A stretch of 23,356 bases of DNA from CADEED01 sp035286365 (GTDB taxonomy: Bacteria; Pseudomonadota; Gammaproteobacteria; Steroidobacterales; Steroidobacteraceae). The position numbers and the translations under genes were made by a program. Position 1 is the stretch's first letter. The number at the start of each line of letters is the position of its first letter. The stretch spans positions 1 through 23,356 of the forward strand of contig DATHJZ010000120.1 of NCBI GenBank assembly GCA_035286365.1, in the 5' to 3' direction. Below the pieces are notes generated by a model. It saw nothing but the letters and a program-made list of their open reading frames with translations. It was not told the origin of the DNA and did not search any database. Below are positions 1 to 8,626 of the stretch, piece after piece.

Positions 1-1
1 T

Positions 2-169
2 ACGCAGATCGTCGCGATGCAGGTGTCCGGCACGCCGACGCTCGTGGTGGCCGGGAAGTACCGCATCAACAATGAAGCGTTCAAGAGCAATGACGAGATC
101 ATCGATGCCGTGAAGTTCCTGGTGGCGAAAGAGACTCCGCCAGCGGCCGCGCCCGCCAAGAAGTCCTGA
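2..169 (+). CDS. DsbA-like thiol:disulfide interchange protein, C-terminal fragment
   Basis: This is the 3' end of a gene that begins before the window; 55 codons and a TGA stop remain. The visible peptide contains SGTPTLVVAGKY, the cis-proline strand of a thioredoxin fold as found near the C-terminus of DsbA/DsbL proteins (periplasmic disulfide oxidation of exported proteins). A helix rich in acidic and hydrophobic residues follows (DEIIDAVKFLV), then a short Ala/Pro/Lys tail. The CXXC active site would lie upstream and cannot be seen, so the exact family member is inferred. The gene converges on the glutamine synthetase with only 2 bp between the stop codons, which leaves no room for a dedicated terminator. 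Confidence 0.75.
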   Translation, partial: TQIVAMQVSGTPTLVVAGKYRINNEAFKSNDEIIDAVKFLVAKETPPAAAPAKKS

Positions 170-171
170 CC

Positions 172-1542
172 CTACGTCCGCAGGTACCAGGCGTAGTCGA
201 GTTCGCTGACTTCGCCCGAGAACCGCGCGCACTCCTGGTTCTTGATCGCCAGGAAAATTTTCAGGAACTCCTCCCCCAGCGCCTCGCGCAGGAAGGCGGA
301 AGCCGACGCGCCATCGAGCGCTTCGCGCCACGTGGCCGGCAATACTCGCGCCGCCGATTGGGCATAGCCATTGCCTTCGACCGGCGCGCCCGGATCGGCG
401 CGCTCGCGCAGGCCCCGCAGGGCCGCGCCCAACACCGTGGCCACGGCCAGGTACAGATTGGCGTCCGCGCCGGCAATGCGATGCTCCACATGCCGGGACA
501 CCGCCGGCCCCGACGGCACGCGCAGGCTCACCGAGCGATTGTTGATTCCCCAGATCGGCGCGATCGGCGCGTAACTCTCGCTGACGAAACGCCGGTAGGA
601 ATTCGCGTTGGGCGCGAATACGGCCATGGATTCAGGCATCGCGGCCTTCATGCCACCGATGACGTACCGCAGCGCCGGCGTGCCGGCGGGATCGTCGCTC
701 GCGAACGTGTTGTTGCCGCGCGCGTCGTTCAGGCTGACGTGCACGTGCAGGCCACTGCCGGCGCGGCCGGTGAACGGCTTGGCCATGAAGCAGGCAATGA
801 GTCCGTGCTTGCGCGCCACGCCGCGCAGGATGCGCTTGAACATCACCGCTTCATCGACTGCGCGCAGCGCGTCGGCGCGATGATGCAGCGTGATCTCGAA
901 CTGCCCGGGCGAATACTCGGACATCAGCGTCTCGGCCGGCAAGCCCTGGACCGCCGCCGCCGCGTACACGTCGTCGAACAGCGGCGCGAGATCGTCGAGC
1001 CGCGTCAGGCTGTACGCGTCTATCTTCTGGCGTTCGGCCGCGCGCCCGCCACCAGCCGGGACGAGCTTTCCGCCCGCCTCTTCCTTCAGTAGGTAGAACT
1101 CGAGCTCGCAGGCGACGACCGGCGTGAGTCCCTCGCGCGCGAATGATTCGACCACCCGCACGAGCGCGTGCCGCGGGTCCGCCGCGGCTGGGGCGCCGCG
1201 GCCATCGAACATCGTGAGCATCAATTGACCCGTTGGCGCGGCGATCCATGGCGAACGCACCAGCGTGCCCGCCAGCGGCCGCGCGGTCATGTCGGCGTCG
1301 CCCGTGTCCCAGACCAGCCCGGTGTCGTCGACGTCTGCGCCTGTGATGTCCAACCCCAGGATCGAACCCGCCACCTGCCGGCCGGTATCGAAGATGCGCT
1401 CGAGTTCCGAGGTGCGCACCGCCTTCCCGCGCAATACGCCCGACGGGTCGGTGATCATGATCTGCACCGCCTGGATGTCAGGGTGCGCCGCGAGAAACGT
1501 TGCGAGTTCCTGCCGGCCGGCGATTCCGTTGGAATCCGTCAC
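172..1542 (-). CDS. Glutamine synthetase-like ligase (PuuA / GlnA-III type)
   Basis: A 456-residue protein of the glutamine synthetase superfamily, which joins ammonia or an amine to the gamma-carboxyl of glutamate using ATP. Family landmarks are in order: a beta-grasp N-domain (about 20-115), the metal-binding strand ACELEFYLL (E146, E148), SEYSPGQFEI (E209, E216), SGLHVHVSL (H266, H268), NSYRRF (314-319) and EHRIAGADANLYL (353-365). The match is to the shorter PuuA/GlnA3-like branch rather than housekeeping GlnA: there is no visible adenylylation loop, and the partner gene is an aminotransferase. A gamma-glutamylpolyamine or similar amine substrate is therefore inferred. Translation starts at GTG, which overlaps the aminotransferase stop (GTGA). 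GGGAG lies 6 nt upstream, so the two are translationally coupled. Confidence 0.88.
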   Translation of the reverse strand: MTDSNGIAGRQELATFLAAHPDIQAVQIMITDPSGVLRGKAVRTSELERIFDTGRQVAGSILGLDITGADVDDTGLVWDTGDADMTARPLAGTLVRSPWIAAPTGQLMLTMFDGRGAPAAADPRHALVRVVESFAREGLTPVVACELEFYLLKEEAGGKLVPAGGGRAAERQKIDAYSLTRLDDLAPLFDDVYAAAAVQGLPAETLMSEYSPGQFEITLHHRADALRAVDEAVMFKRILRGVARKHGLIACFMAKPFTGRAGSGLHVHVSLNDARGNNTFASDDPAGTPALRYVIGGMKAAMPESMAVFAPNANSYRRFVSESYAPIAPIWGINNRSVSLRVPSGPAVSRHVEHRIAGADANLYLAVATVLGAALRGLRERADPGAPVEGNGYAQSAARVLPATWREALDGASASAFLREALGEEFLKIFLAIKNQECARFSGEVSELDYAWYLRT

Positions 1543-2924
1543 GACGCGCTCCCGACCTCTTGCAGACAGGCCGTAAGATGCTTGAGCAGGATGTCAGCGT
1601 GGCTGGTAGTGGTCACGGGTGAACACAGCATCATGTTGTGGAACGGCGTCAACAACACGCCGCGATTGAGCAGGTAGAGATGAATGGCCTGCTCGAGCTC
1701 AGGCCAGGCCGCGCGCTCGGATTCCACGCCATTGCGCGCGGGCTTGCCGAAGCCGAACTCGAGGCGCGCGCCCACCCGCGCCACGTGCCAGGCCAGCGAC
1801 TGCGCGGCAAACACGCGGCCAAGTCCTTCCGAAAGATAGCTCGCGCAGGCGTGCATGGCGGCGTAGTTGGTGGGAGTCATCAGCTCGTCGATGCAGGCTT
1901 CGAGGCACGCCAGCGCCAGCGCGTTGGCCGCGAGCGTCGTGCCCATGCCCGAATGCCCGCCGGCGCGATCCTCCTGCACGCGGCGCATGCCGGCTTCCAC
2001 TTCCGCGGTGAAGCCGAATACCGCGCACGGCATGCCGCCCGCGATCGCCTTGCCGCACACCCAGATGTCAGGCTGCAGATCCTGCGCGCGGGAGTAACCG
2101 CCGCGCGCGGTAGATAGAGTGTGCGTCTCGTCGACAATGAGCAGCACGCGATGGCGGCGCGTGAGGTCGCGCAATTGCCGCAGGAACCCGTCTTCCGGCA
2201 GGACCATGCCGATGTTCGTCATCACGGGTTCGGCGATCAAGGCGGCGGTGCGGCCGCGCGCCAGCACCTTCTCCAATGCCGCGAGGTCGTTGAACGGCAC
2301 GGCATCGGTCGTCGCGCTCACGTCGTGATTCATGCCGATCAGGCCGGCGCGCGCCCGCGTTCCGCCCTTGTCTTTCATCTCCGGCAGGGCACGCACCAGG
2401 GTTTCTTCCACCGTGCCGTGGTAACAGCCGTCGAATACGAGAATCCTGGCGCGGCCGGCGATCGCACGCGCCCAGCGCAGCACCGCGCGATTCGCATCGG
2501 TGGCGGTCTGCGTCATCTGCCAGAACGGCAGGCCGAACAACTCCGCGAGCTTCTCGCCCACGCGCGCCACCCGCTCAGCCGGCAGCATCGAGGTGATGCC
2601 CGCGGCGCCGGTCTCAGCCAGTGCACGCGCGATCGCGGGCGGCGAATGACCGAACATCGCGCCGGTGTCGCCGAAGCAGAAATCGACGTAGTGATTGCCG
2701 TCGACGTCCTCGACATCGACGCCGTTCGCGCGCCGCACGAACAACGGGTGCGGCGTGCTCCAGTCGCGCATCCAGTGCATCGGAACGCCGTTCAGCCAGT
2801 GCGCGGCACTCAGGCCCGCGAGCCGCGCGGATTCCGCGTGGGTTGCGGCAAAGGTGTCACGCTCGCGTGCCGCGAGCTTGGCTAACGCTTGACTATCGAT
2901 CCCCGGGCGCCGCGCGTAGTTCAT
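1539..2924 (-). CDS. Class III PLP-dependent aminotransferase (HemL-like fold)
   Basis: A 461-residue fold-type I PLP enzyme of aminotransferase class III. Visible landmarks are GNHYVDFCFGDTGAMFGH in the N-domain, GCYHGTVEE (166-174), AALIAEPVMTNIGM, the PLP-nitrogen aspartate in LLIVDETHTL (D265) and the Schiff-base lysine in VCGKAIAGGMPC (K292). The segment equivalent to the usual NSGTEA phosphate-binding motif reads TQTATDAN, as in a subgroup usually annotated only as 'aspartate aminotransferase family'. The true substrate cannot be read from sequence. It starts 12 bp after the FmdB stop with a weak SD (AGGG) and overlaps the glutamine synthetase by 4 bp. This suggests both act on the same amine, as in gamma-glutamylated polyamine catabolism. 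No aldehyde dehydrogenase is present in the window, so the pathway is inferred. Confidence 0.85.
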   Translation of the reverse strand: MNYARRPGIDSQALAKLAARERDTFAATHAESARLAGLSAAHWLNGVPMHWMRDWSTPHPLFVRRANGVDVEDVDGNHYVDFCFGDTGAMFGHSPPAIARALAETGAAGITSMLPAERVARVGEKLAELFGLPFWQMTQTATDANRAVLRWARAIAGRARILVFDGCYHGTVEETLVRALPEMKDKGGTRARAGLIGMNHDVSATTDAVPFNDLAALEKVLARGRTAALIAEPVMTNIGMVLPEDGFLRQLRDLTRRHRVLLIVDETHTLSTARGGYSRAQDLQPDIWVCGKAIAGGMPCAVFGFTAEVEAGMRRVQEDRAGGHSGMGTTLAANALALACLEACIDELMTPTNYAAMHACASYLSEGLGRVFAAQSLAWHVARVGARLEFGFGKPARNGVESERAAWPELEQAIHLYLLNRGVLLTPFHNMMLCSPVTTTSHADILLKHLTACLQEVGSAS

Positions 2925-2936
2925 GGCGCCCTATTA

Positions 2937-3401
2937 TCAGCGCCGCTTGCGCGCCGGTTTTGATCTGCTCTTGGCGCGCGGCGCTGAAGTTTTGTGGGTT
3001 GATTTGCTCGCCGTCTTGCTTGCTTTTTCGGGCGCCGGCTTTGCCGACTCGCTCTTCGGAGTTTCCGCTTTCGGAGCGTCAGCCTTGGCCGCATCCGGCT
3101 TGGCGTCGGACTTGGCATCGGCCTTGGCATCGGCTTTGGCATCGGCCTTCGCGTCCGGCTTGGCCTCGCTCTTGGCCTCTTCCTTGTCGGGTCCGGCCAG
3201 ATTGCGCTGTTTGTCCTTGTCGCCCTTGAAGTCCGTTTCGTACCAGCCCGCACCTTTGAGCCGGAAGACCGGCGCGGACATCAGCTTCTTCAGGCCGTTC
3301 TTGCCGCAGTTCGGGCATTTCTTGAGCGGCTTGTCAGTGATCTTCTGCAGCACCTCTTCGCGGTGGCCGCAGTGAGGGCATTCGTATTCGTAGAAAGGCA
3401 T
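2937..3401 (-). CDS. FmdB/CxxC-CxxC zinc ribbon regulatory protein with repetitive charged tail
   Basis: A 154-residue protein. Residues 1-42 are a typical FmdB-family zinc ribbon: MPFYEYECPHC with C8/C11, then KKCPNC with C29/C32. Residues 43-75 contain the conserved SAPVFRLKGAGWYETDF block seen in proteobacterial members. Family members are small putative regulators of unclear function. From residue 76 the protein becomes low complexity: about seven four-residue units of the form D/E-A-K-x to residue 105, then a Lys/Ala/Ser/Pro stretch ending in a strongly basic KPARKRR. Standard FmdB proteins are about 80-110 residues, so the tail is an extension. Start choice: ATG with GGGGA 5 nt upstream. 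It lies 49 bp after clpB and a good -10 box sits in that gap, so it may have its own promoter. Confidence 0.88.
   Translation of the reverse strand: MPFYEYECPHCGHREEVLQKITDKPLKKCPNCGKNGLKKLMSAPVFRLKGAGWYETDFKGDKDKQRNLAGPDKEEAKSEAKPDAKADAKADAKADAKSDAKPDAAKADAPKAETPKSESAKPAPEKASKTASKSTHKTSAPRAKSRSKPARKRR
3087..3176 (-). repeat. 12-bp-period tandem repeat inside fmdB
   Basis: About seven imperfect copies of a 12-bp unit, read on the plus strand as variants of GCATCGGCCTTG, encode D/E-A-K-x tetrapeptides (residues 76-105 of the FmdB protein). Copies differ mainly at single positions (tcggcc, tcggct, tccggc, tcggac), so this is a diverged microrepeat that could expand or contract in frame. Confidence 0.75.
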
Positions 3402-3428
3402 GGCATCCCCGAAAAATCGACCGGCGCG

Positions 3429-3450
3429 ATTATAGCGGGGCTACGCCTCG

Positions 3451-3454
<4 letters not shown>
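3429..3454 (-). promoter_or_regulatory. Candidate sigma-70 promoter for fmdB
   Basis: On the minus strand a perfect TATAAT (3434-3429) lies 27 nt upstream of the fmdB ATG. TTGACG (3454-3449) precedes it by 14 nt and overlaps the clpB stop codon. The -10 is convincing; the spacer is 3 nt shorter than the usual 17, so the -35 assignment is doubtful. Confidence 0.4.
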
Positions 3455-6030
<2,576 letters not shown>

Positions 6031-6039
6031 AGGCGGACA

Positions 6040-6068
6040 AGGTGGGGCTTGCGCCCCACCCAATCAAG
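6040..6068 (-). promoter_or_regulatory. Candidate heat-shock (sigma-32) promoter of clpB
   Basis: On the minus strand CTTGATT (6068-6062), 14 nt of spacer and CCCCACCT (6047-6040) resemble the sigma-32 consensus CTTGAAA / CCCCATnT at normal spacing. Heat-shock control of clpB is well established in proteobacteria. The -10 element coincides with one arm of a hairpin and would place the transcript start only a few nucleotides before the ATG, so this is a candidate, not a secure call. Confidence 0.45.
6041..6060. terminator. Intergenic hairpin between the pilin-fusion gene and clpB
   Basis: GGTGGGGC, a 4-nt loop TTGC, and GCCCCACC form a perfect 8-bp GC-rich stem between the fusion-gene stop (6078) and clpB. 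No U-tract follows on the minus strand (TTGTCCGCC), so it is at best a weak terminator or a transcript-stabilising or REP-like palindrome. It overlaps the proposed sigma-32 promoter. Confidence 0.45.
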
Positions 6069-6077
6069 TCAGGAAGA

Positions 6078-7028
6078 CTACCGATTCGCCGTTCGACACA
6101 TCGACGGCAGGTATTTGTCGGGCACGTCGCTGCCGGTGGGGCCGCCCACCGGGCGGGCGCCCGCCGGTACGGCGAAATTGCCGCAGATCCAGTGGATGTC
6201 CCCCTGCGAGTCGAGCGCCGGCGCGATTGCCAGGCCCTGCTGCTGTAGCTTGGTATTGGCACGGCCACCGTAGACGATGATCACGCTGCCGCCCTTGACG
6301 ACCACCTGGCTTACGTACAGCCCGGTGGGTAGCTCTGCGCCGAGGTCCGCCTGTTCCGGCCACGCGCCGTTCGCTGCGTAGAACTCGGCGACCTGCGCCT
6401 TGACCGGTCCCGCGAGATTCAGCCCTTCGGTGACCTGCGCGCGGATCGTGTAATCCTGGTAGGCCGGGATCGCGATCGCGGCCAGCACTCCAACGATAGC
6501 GACCGAGATGAAAGCCAGACCGGCGCAGGCCGCGATCATGCCGCCCACGCCCGTGCCGCCTTCGCGTTCGAGTCGCGCGACGCGTTTCTCGGGAACCTGT
6601 GCCACCGCGCGCGGCAACCGTTCGATCAGCCTGCCGATGTGCCGCCAGTACAACGCGTTGGCGTATATCGGCAGCAGGAACCAGGGCGCGGCGAGCAGCG
6701 CGAGGAACAGCAGGGCGAACATCAGCGGATGCGCCTGGATGGGCTTGATCAGGAATGCCGCCGCAAGGCCGCAGACGAACAACAGAACGAATGGATAGAC
6801 CAGGTTGAGAATGCCGGGCAGCCACATCTTGCGATACAGGAACCACGGCGAAGTGGCGAAAAACGCCGGCCAATGCCAGCCGATCGTCGAGCCGCCACGG
6901 TCGAATTGCTCGAAGCGCGGCAGGTAGTAGTCGTGATTCGGGCCTATCGCAACCTGGTAATCGGAGTTGCGTTGATCTTCAGCGGTGGCAGGCGCAGCGC
7001 CCGCCGCATGCGTGTACGGATTCTCCAT
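6078..7028 (-). CDS. DUF2628-like membrane domain fused to an uncleavable type IV pilin domain
   Basis: A 316-residue protein with two modules. Residues about 48-125 match the DUF2628 pattern (WHWPAFFATSPWFLYRKMWLPG followed by two hydrophobic helices, about 72-94 and 102-124). Residues 162-316 are a type IVa pilin: hydrophobic helix 162-186, then IPAYQDYTIRAQVTEG and a C-terminal pair of cysteines (C282, C311) placed like the disulfide loop of PilA. The prepilin signature is lost: aligned to PilA GFTLIE the protein has AACAGL, so neither the cleavage glycine nor the mature Glu5 exists, and the helix is an internal membrane segment. It should be an unprocessed inner-membrane protein displaying a pilin headpiece. 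Good SD (GGGAG, 7 nt). The gene sits 23 bp after the ZIP gene and 47 bp before clpB. Function unknown; an assembly modulator or pilin-like sensor is speculation. Confidence 0.8.
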   Translation of the reverse strand: MENPYTHAAGAAPATAEDQRNSDYQVAIGPNHDYYLPRFEQFDRGGSTIGWHWPAFFATSPWFLYRKMWLPGILNLVYPFVLLFVCGLAAAFLIKPIQAHPLMFALLFLALLAAPWFLLPIYANALYWRHIGRLIERLPRAVAQVPEKRVARLEREGGTGVGGMIAACAGLAFISVAIVGVLAAIAIPAYQDYTIRAQVTEGLNLAGPVKAQVAEFYAANGAWPEQADLGAELPTGLYVSQVVVKGGSVIIVYGGRANTKLQQQGLAIAPALDSQGDIHWICGNFAVPAGARPVGGPTGSDVPDKYLPSMCRTANR

Positions 7029-7051
7029 CGATGTCTCCCTGGCCTAGCTTC

Positions 7052-7846
7052 TTAGTGAGCATGGTTTTCGGCGAAGGCGATGATCGCAATACCGCAGCCA
7101 ATGAGCAAAACCTGCGTGACGCTGGAGCGCGGATCGACCCGGCGATGCAGACCGGGGATCAGGTCCGCGACGGCGACGTACAGCAGGCTGGACGCGGCCA
7201 CGGCCAGCGCGAATGGCAGTGCGCCGAGCGCAGTCTGCAGCGCGAAAAACCCGATCACCCCGCCGATCACCGCGGTCAGGCTGGTGAGCAGGTTGAGCAC
7301 CAGCGCCCGGCGCCGCGAGACACCCGAATTCAGCAGCACCGCAAAGATGCCGATCTCCTGCGGAATCTCATGGGCCATGATCGCGAGCGCCGTCACGATG
7401 CCCAGATGCGTGTCGGTCAGGAACGCGGCTGCGATCAACACGCCGTCGAGCGCGTTGTGCAGCGAATCGCCGACCAGTACGAGCGAGCCACTGGCCTTCC
7501 GGCGCGCGTGATCGTGCGCATGGGCATCGACGACCGTGTGCTCATCGCAGTGATCGTCGTGGCAATGACGCCAGAGCAGGAACTTCTCCAGCACGAAGAA
7601 CAGTGCGATGCCGGCAATCAGCGCGATGCCGACCTCGTGTACCCGCTCGCTCCCCGCGCCCAGCACCGCGTGCGGAATGAGCCCCAGCAGCGCCGCGCCC
7701 AACAAAGCGCCGGTGGCGAAGCTGACCATGTGCGGCATGACGCTCTCGCGCTGCCGCGTCGGCAATGCCAGGAACAAGCCGGCCGCCAGCACCGACACCA
7801 CGCCGGAGAACAGCGTGAACAGGATGATGAGAAGCAGAGTGTTCAA
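7052..7846 (-). CDS. ZIP-family divalent metal transporter
   Basis: A 264-residue polytopic inner-membrane protein of the ZIP (ZRT/IRT-like) family, which imports Zn2+ or related metals into the cytoplasm. Eight hydrophobic segments are readable. The two signature metal-binding helices carry HNALDG (130-135) and HEIPQE (159-164), and a His-rich cytoplasmic loop lies at 94-113 (HCHDDHCDEH...HAHDH). The start is a TTG, because an in-frame TAG occurs 12 nt upstream and the first in-frame ATG is inside helix 2. No strong SD is seen. The gene follows pgeF by 24 bp and precedes the DUF2628-pilin gene by 23 bp, so it is probably co-transcribed. Metal specificity (Zn, Fe, Mn) cannot be decided from sequence. 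Confidence 0.88.
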   Translation of the reverse strand: MNTLLLIILFTLFSGVVSVLAAGLFLALPTRQRESVMPHMVSFATGALLGAALLGLIPHAVLGAGSERVHEVGIALIAGIALFFVLEKFLLWRHCHDDHCDEHTVVDAHAHDHARRKASGSLVLVGDSLHNALDGVLIAAAFLTDTHLGIVTALAIMAHEIPQEIGIFAVLLNSGVSRRRALVLNLLTSLTAVIGGVIGFFALQTALGALPFALAVAASSLLYVAVADLIPGLHRRVDPRSSVTQVLLIGCGIAIIAFAENHAH

Positions 7847-7870
7847 GGGCCGGAAATGCTAACACGCAGG

Positions 7871-8626
7871 TCAAGCGCGCTCGTCTCTCCAAATGAGGGC
7901 CGCCATGCGGCCACCCTTGCCGTCTCGCCGGTGCGAGAAGAAACGTTCGCGATCCGCGAATGTGCACCACTCGCCGCCACTCACATCGCTCACGCCGAGC
8001 GCGGCGAGCCGGCGGCGCGCGAGACCCACGAGATCCGCCTCCCAGCGGCCGCGATCGTTCACCTTAAAATACGCCGCGGCGCCCCGATCGGACGCGACGA
8101 ACTCCGTGCGTACTTCATCGCCCACTTCGAAATGCGCCTGCGAGATCGCCGGTCCCAGCCAGGCCGAGAGCTCGCCGCCCGCGACGCCCATGGCTGCCAC
8201 CGTGCGTTCCAGCACGCCGGCAGCGAGCCCGCGCCAGCCCGCGTGCGCGGCCGCGATGACCCCACCATCGCGGCTCGCGAACAGGACCGGCAAACAATCG
8301 GCCACCATGACCACGCAGACTCGGCCGGCGCCGCGCGCGACCGCCGCATCGGCCGTCGTTGGGGCGCTGGTTGGCGCGCCTGCATCAAGATCCGATACCG
8401 CGACGCCATGAACCTGGTTGAGCCACGCCGGTTCCGCCGGCAGGTTCAGCAGTGCGCGCAAATCCACGCGATTGCGCGTCACCGAATCCGGCGCGTCACC
8501 CACGTGTGAGGCGACGTTGAACGAATCCCACGGAGCTTCGCTGACGCCCCCCAGGCGCGTCGTAAACGCCGCGCGCACCCCCGCAAGCGTGCGCCATTCG
8601 AAGTCGAGCAGCGGCGGTGCGCTCAC
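7871..8626 (-). CDS. pgeF: Peptidoglycan editing factor PgeF (YfiH, laccase-domain / DUF152)
   Basis: A 251-residue cytoplasmic protein of the YfiH/DUF152 family. E. coli PgeF corrects the muropeptide pool by removing wrongly added residues (for example L-Ser in place of L-Ala) from UDP-MurNAc precursors; members also show purine-nucleoside hydrolase or laccase activity in vitro. The metal/catalytic triad is visible: H73 (NQVHG), C111 (VADCLPVLF) and H128 (HAGWRG), with the C-terminal FFSHRRDGKGGRMA. The GTG start overlaps the rluD stop (GTGA), implying translational coupling. Adjacency to rluD and proximity to clpB match the E. coli order rluD-yfiH-clpB. Confidence 0.93.
   Translation of the reverse strand: MSAPPLLDFEWRTLAGVRAAFTTRLGGVSEAPWDSFNVASHVGDAPDSVTRNRVDLRALLNLPAEPAWLNQVHGVAVSDLDAGAPTSAPTTADAAVARGAGRVCVVMVADCLPVLFASRDGGVIAAAHAGWRGLAAGVLERTVAAMGVAGGELSAWLGPAISQAHFEVGDEVRTEFVASDRGAAAYFKVNDRGRWEADLVGLARRRLAALGVSDVSGGEWCTFADRERFFSHRRDGKGGRMAALIWRDERA

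Noticed and set aside
6031..6063. Upstream TTG start for clpB adding 11 residues (MGGAQAPPCPP)
   Set aside because: No SD, it would be translated through the hairpin, and the ClpB family starts at MRxDxLT, matching ATG 6030.
6468..6483. GCGATCGC (HIP1-like) palindromes here and at 14790 and 17846
   Set aside because: They encode Ala-Ile-Ala-Ile runs in membrane helices of a GC-rich genome; coding composition explains them.
7031..8509. 492-codon plus-strand frame opposite the ZIP and pgeF genes
   Set aside because: Antisense to two recognised families; composition (Arg/His/Gln/Glu) is typical of a reverse-complement frame with no recognisable motif.
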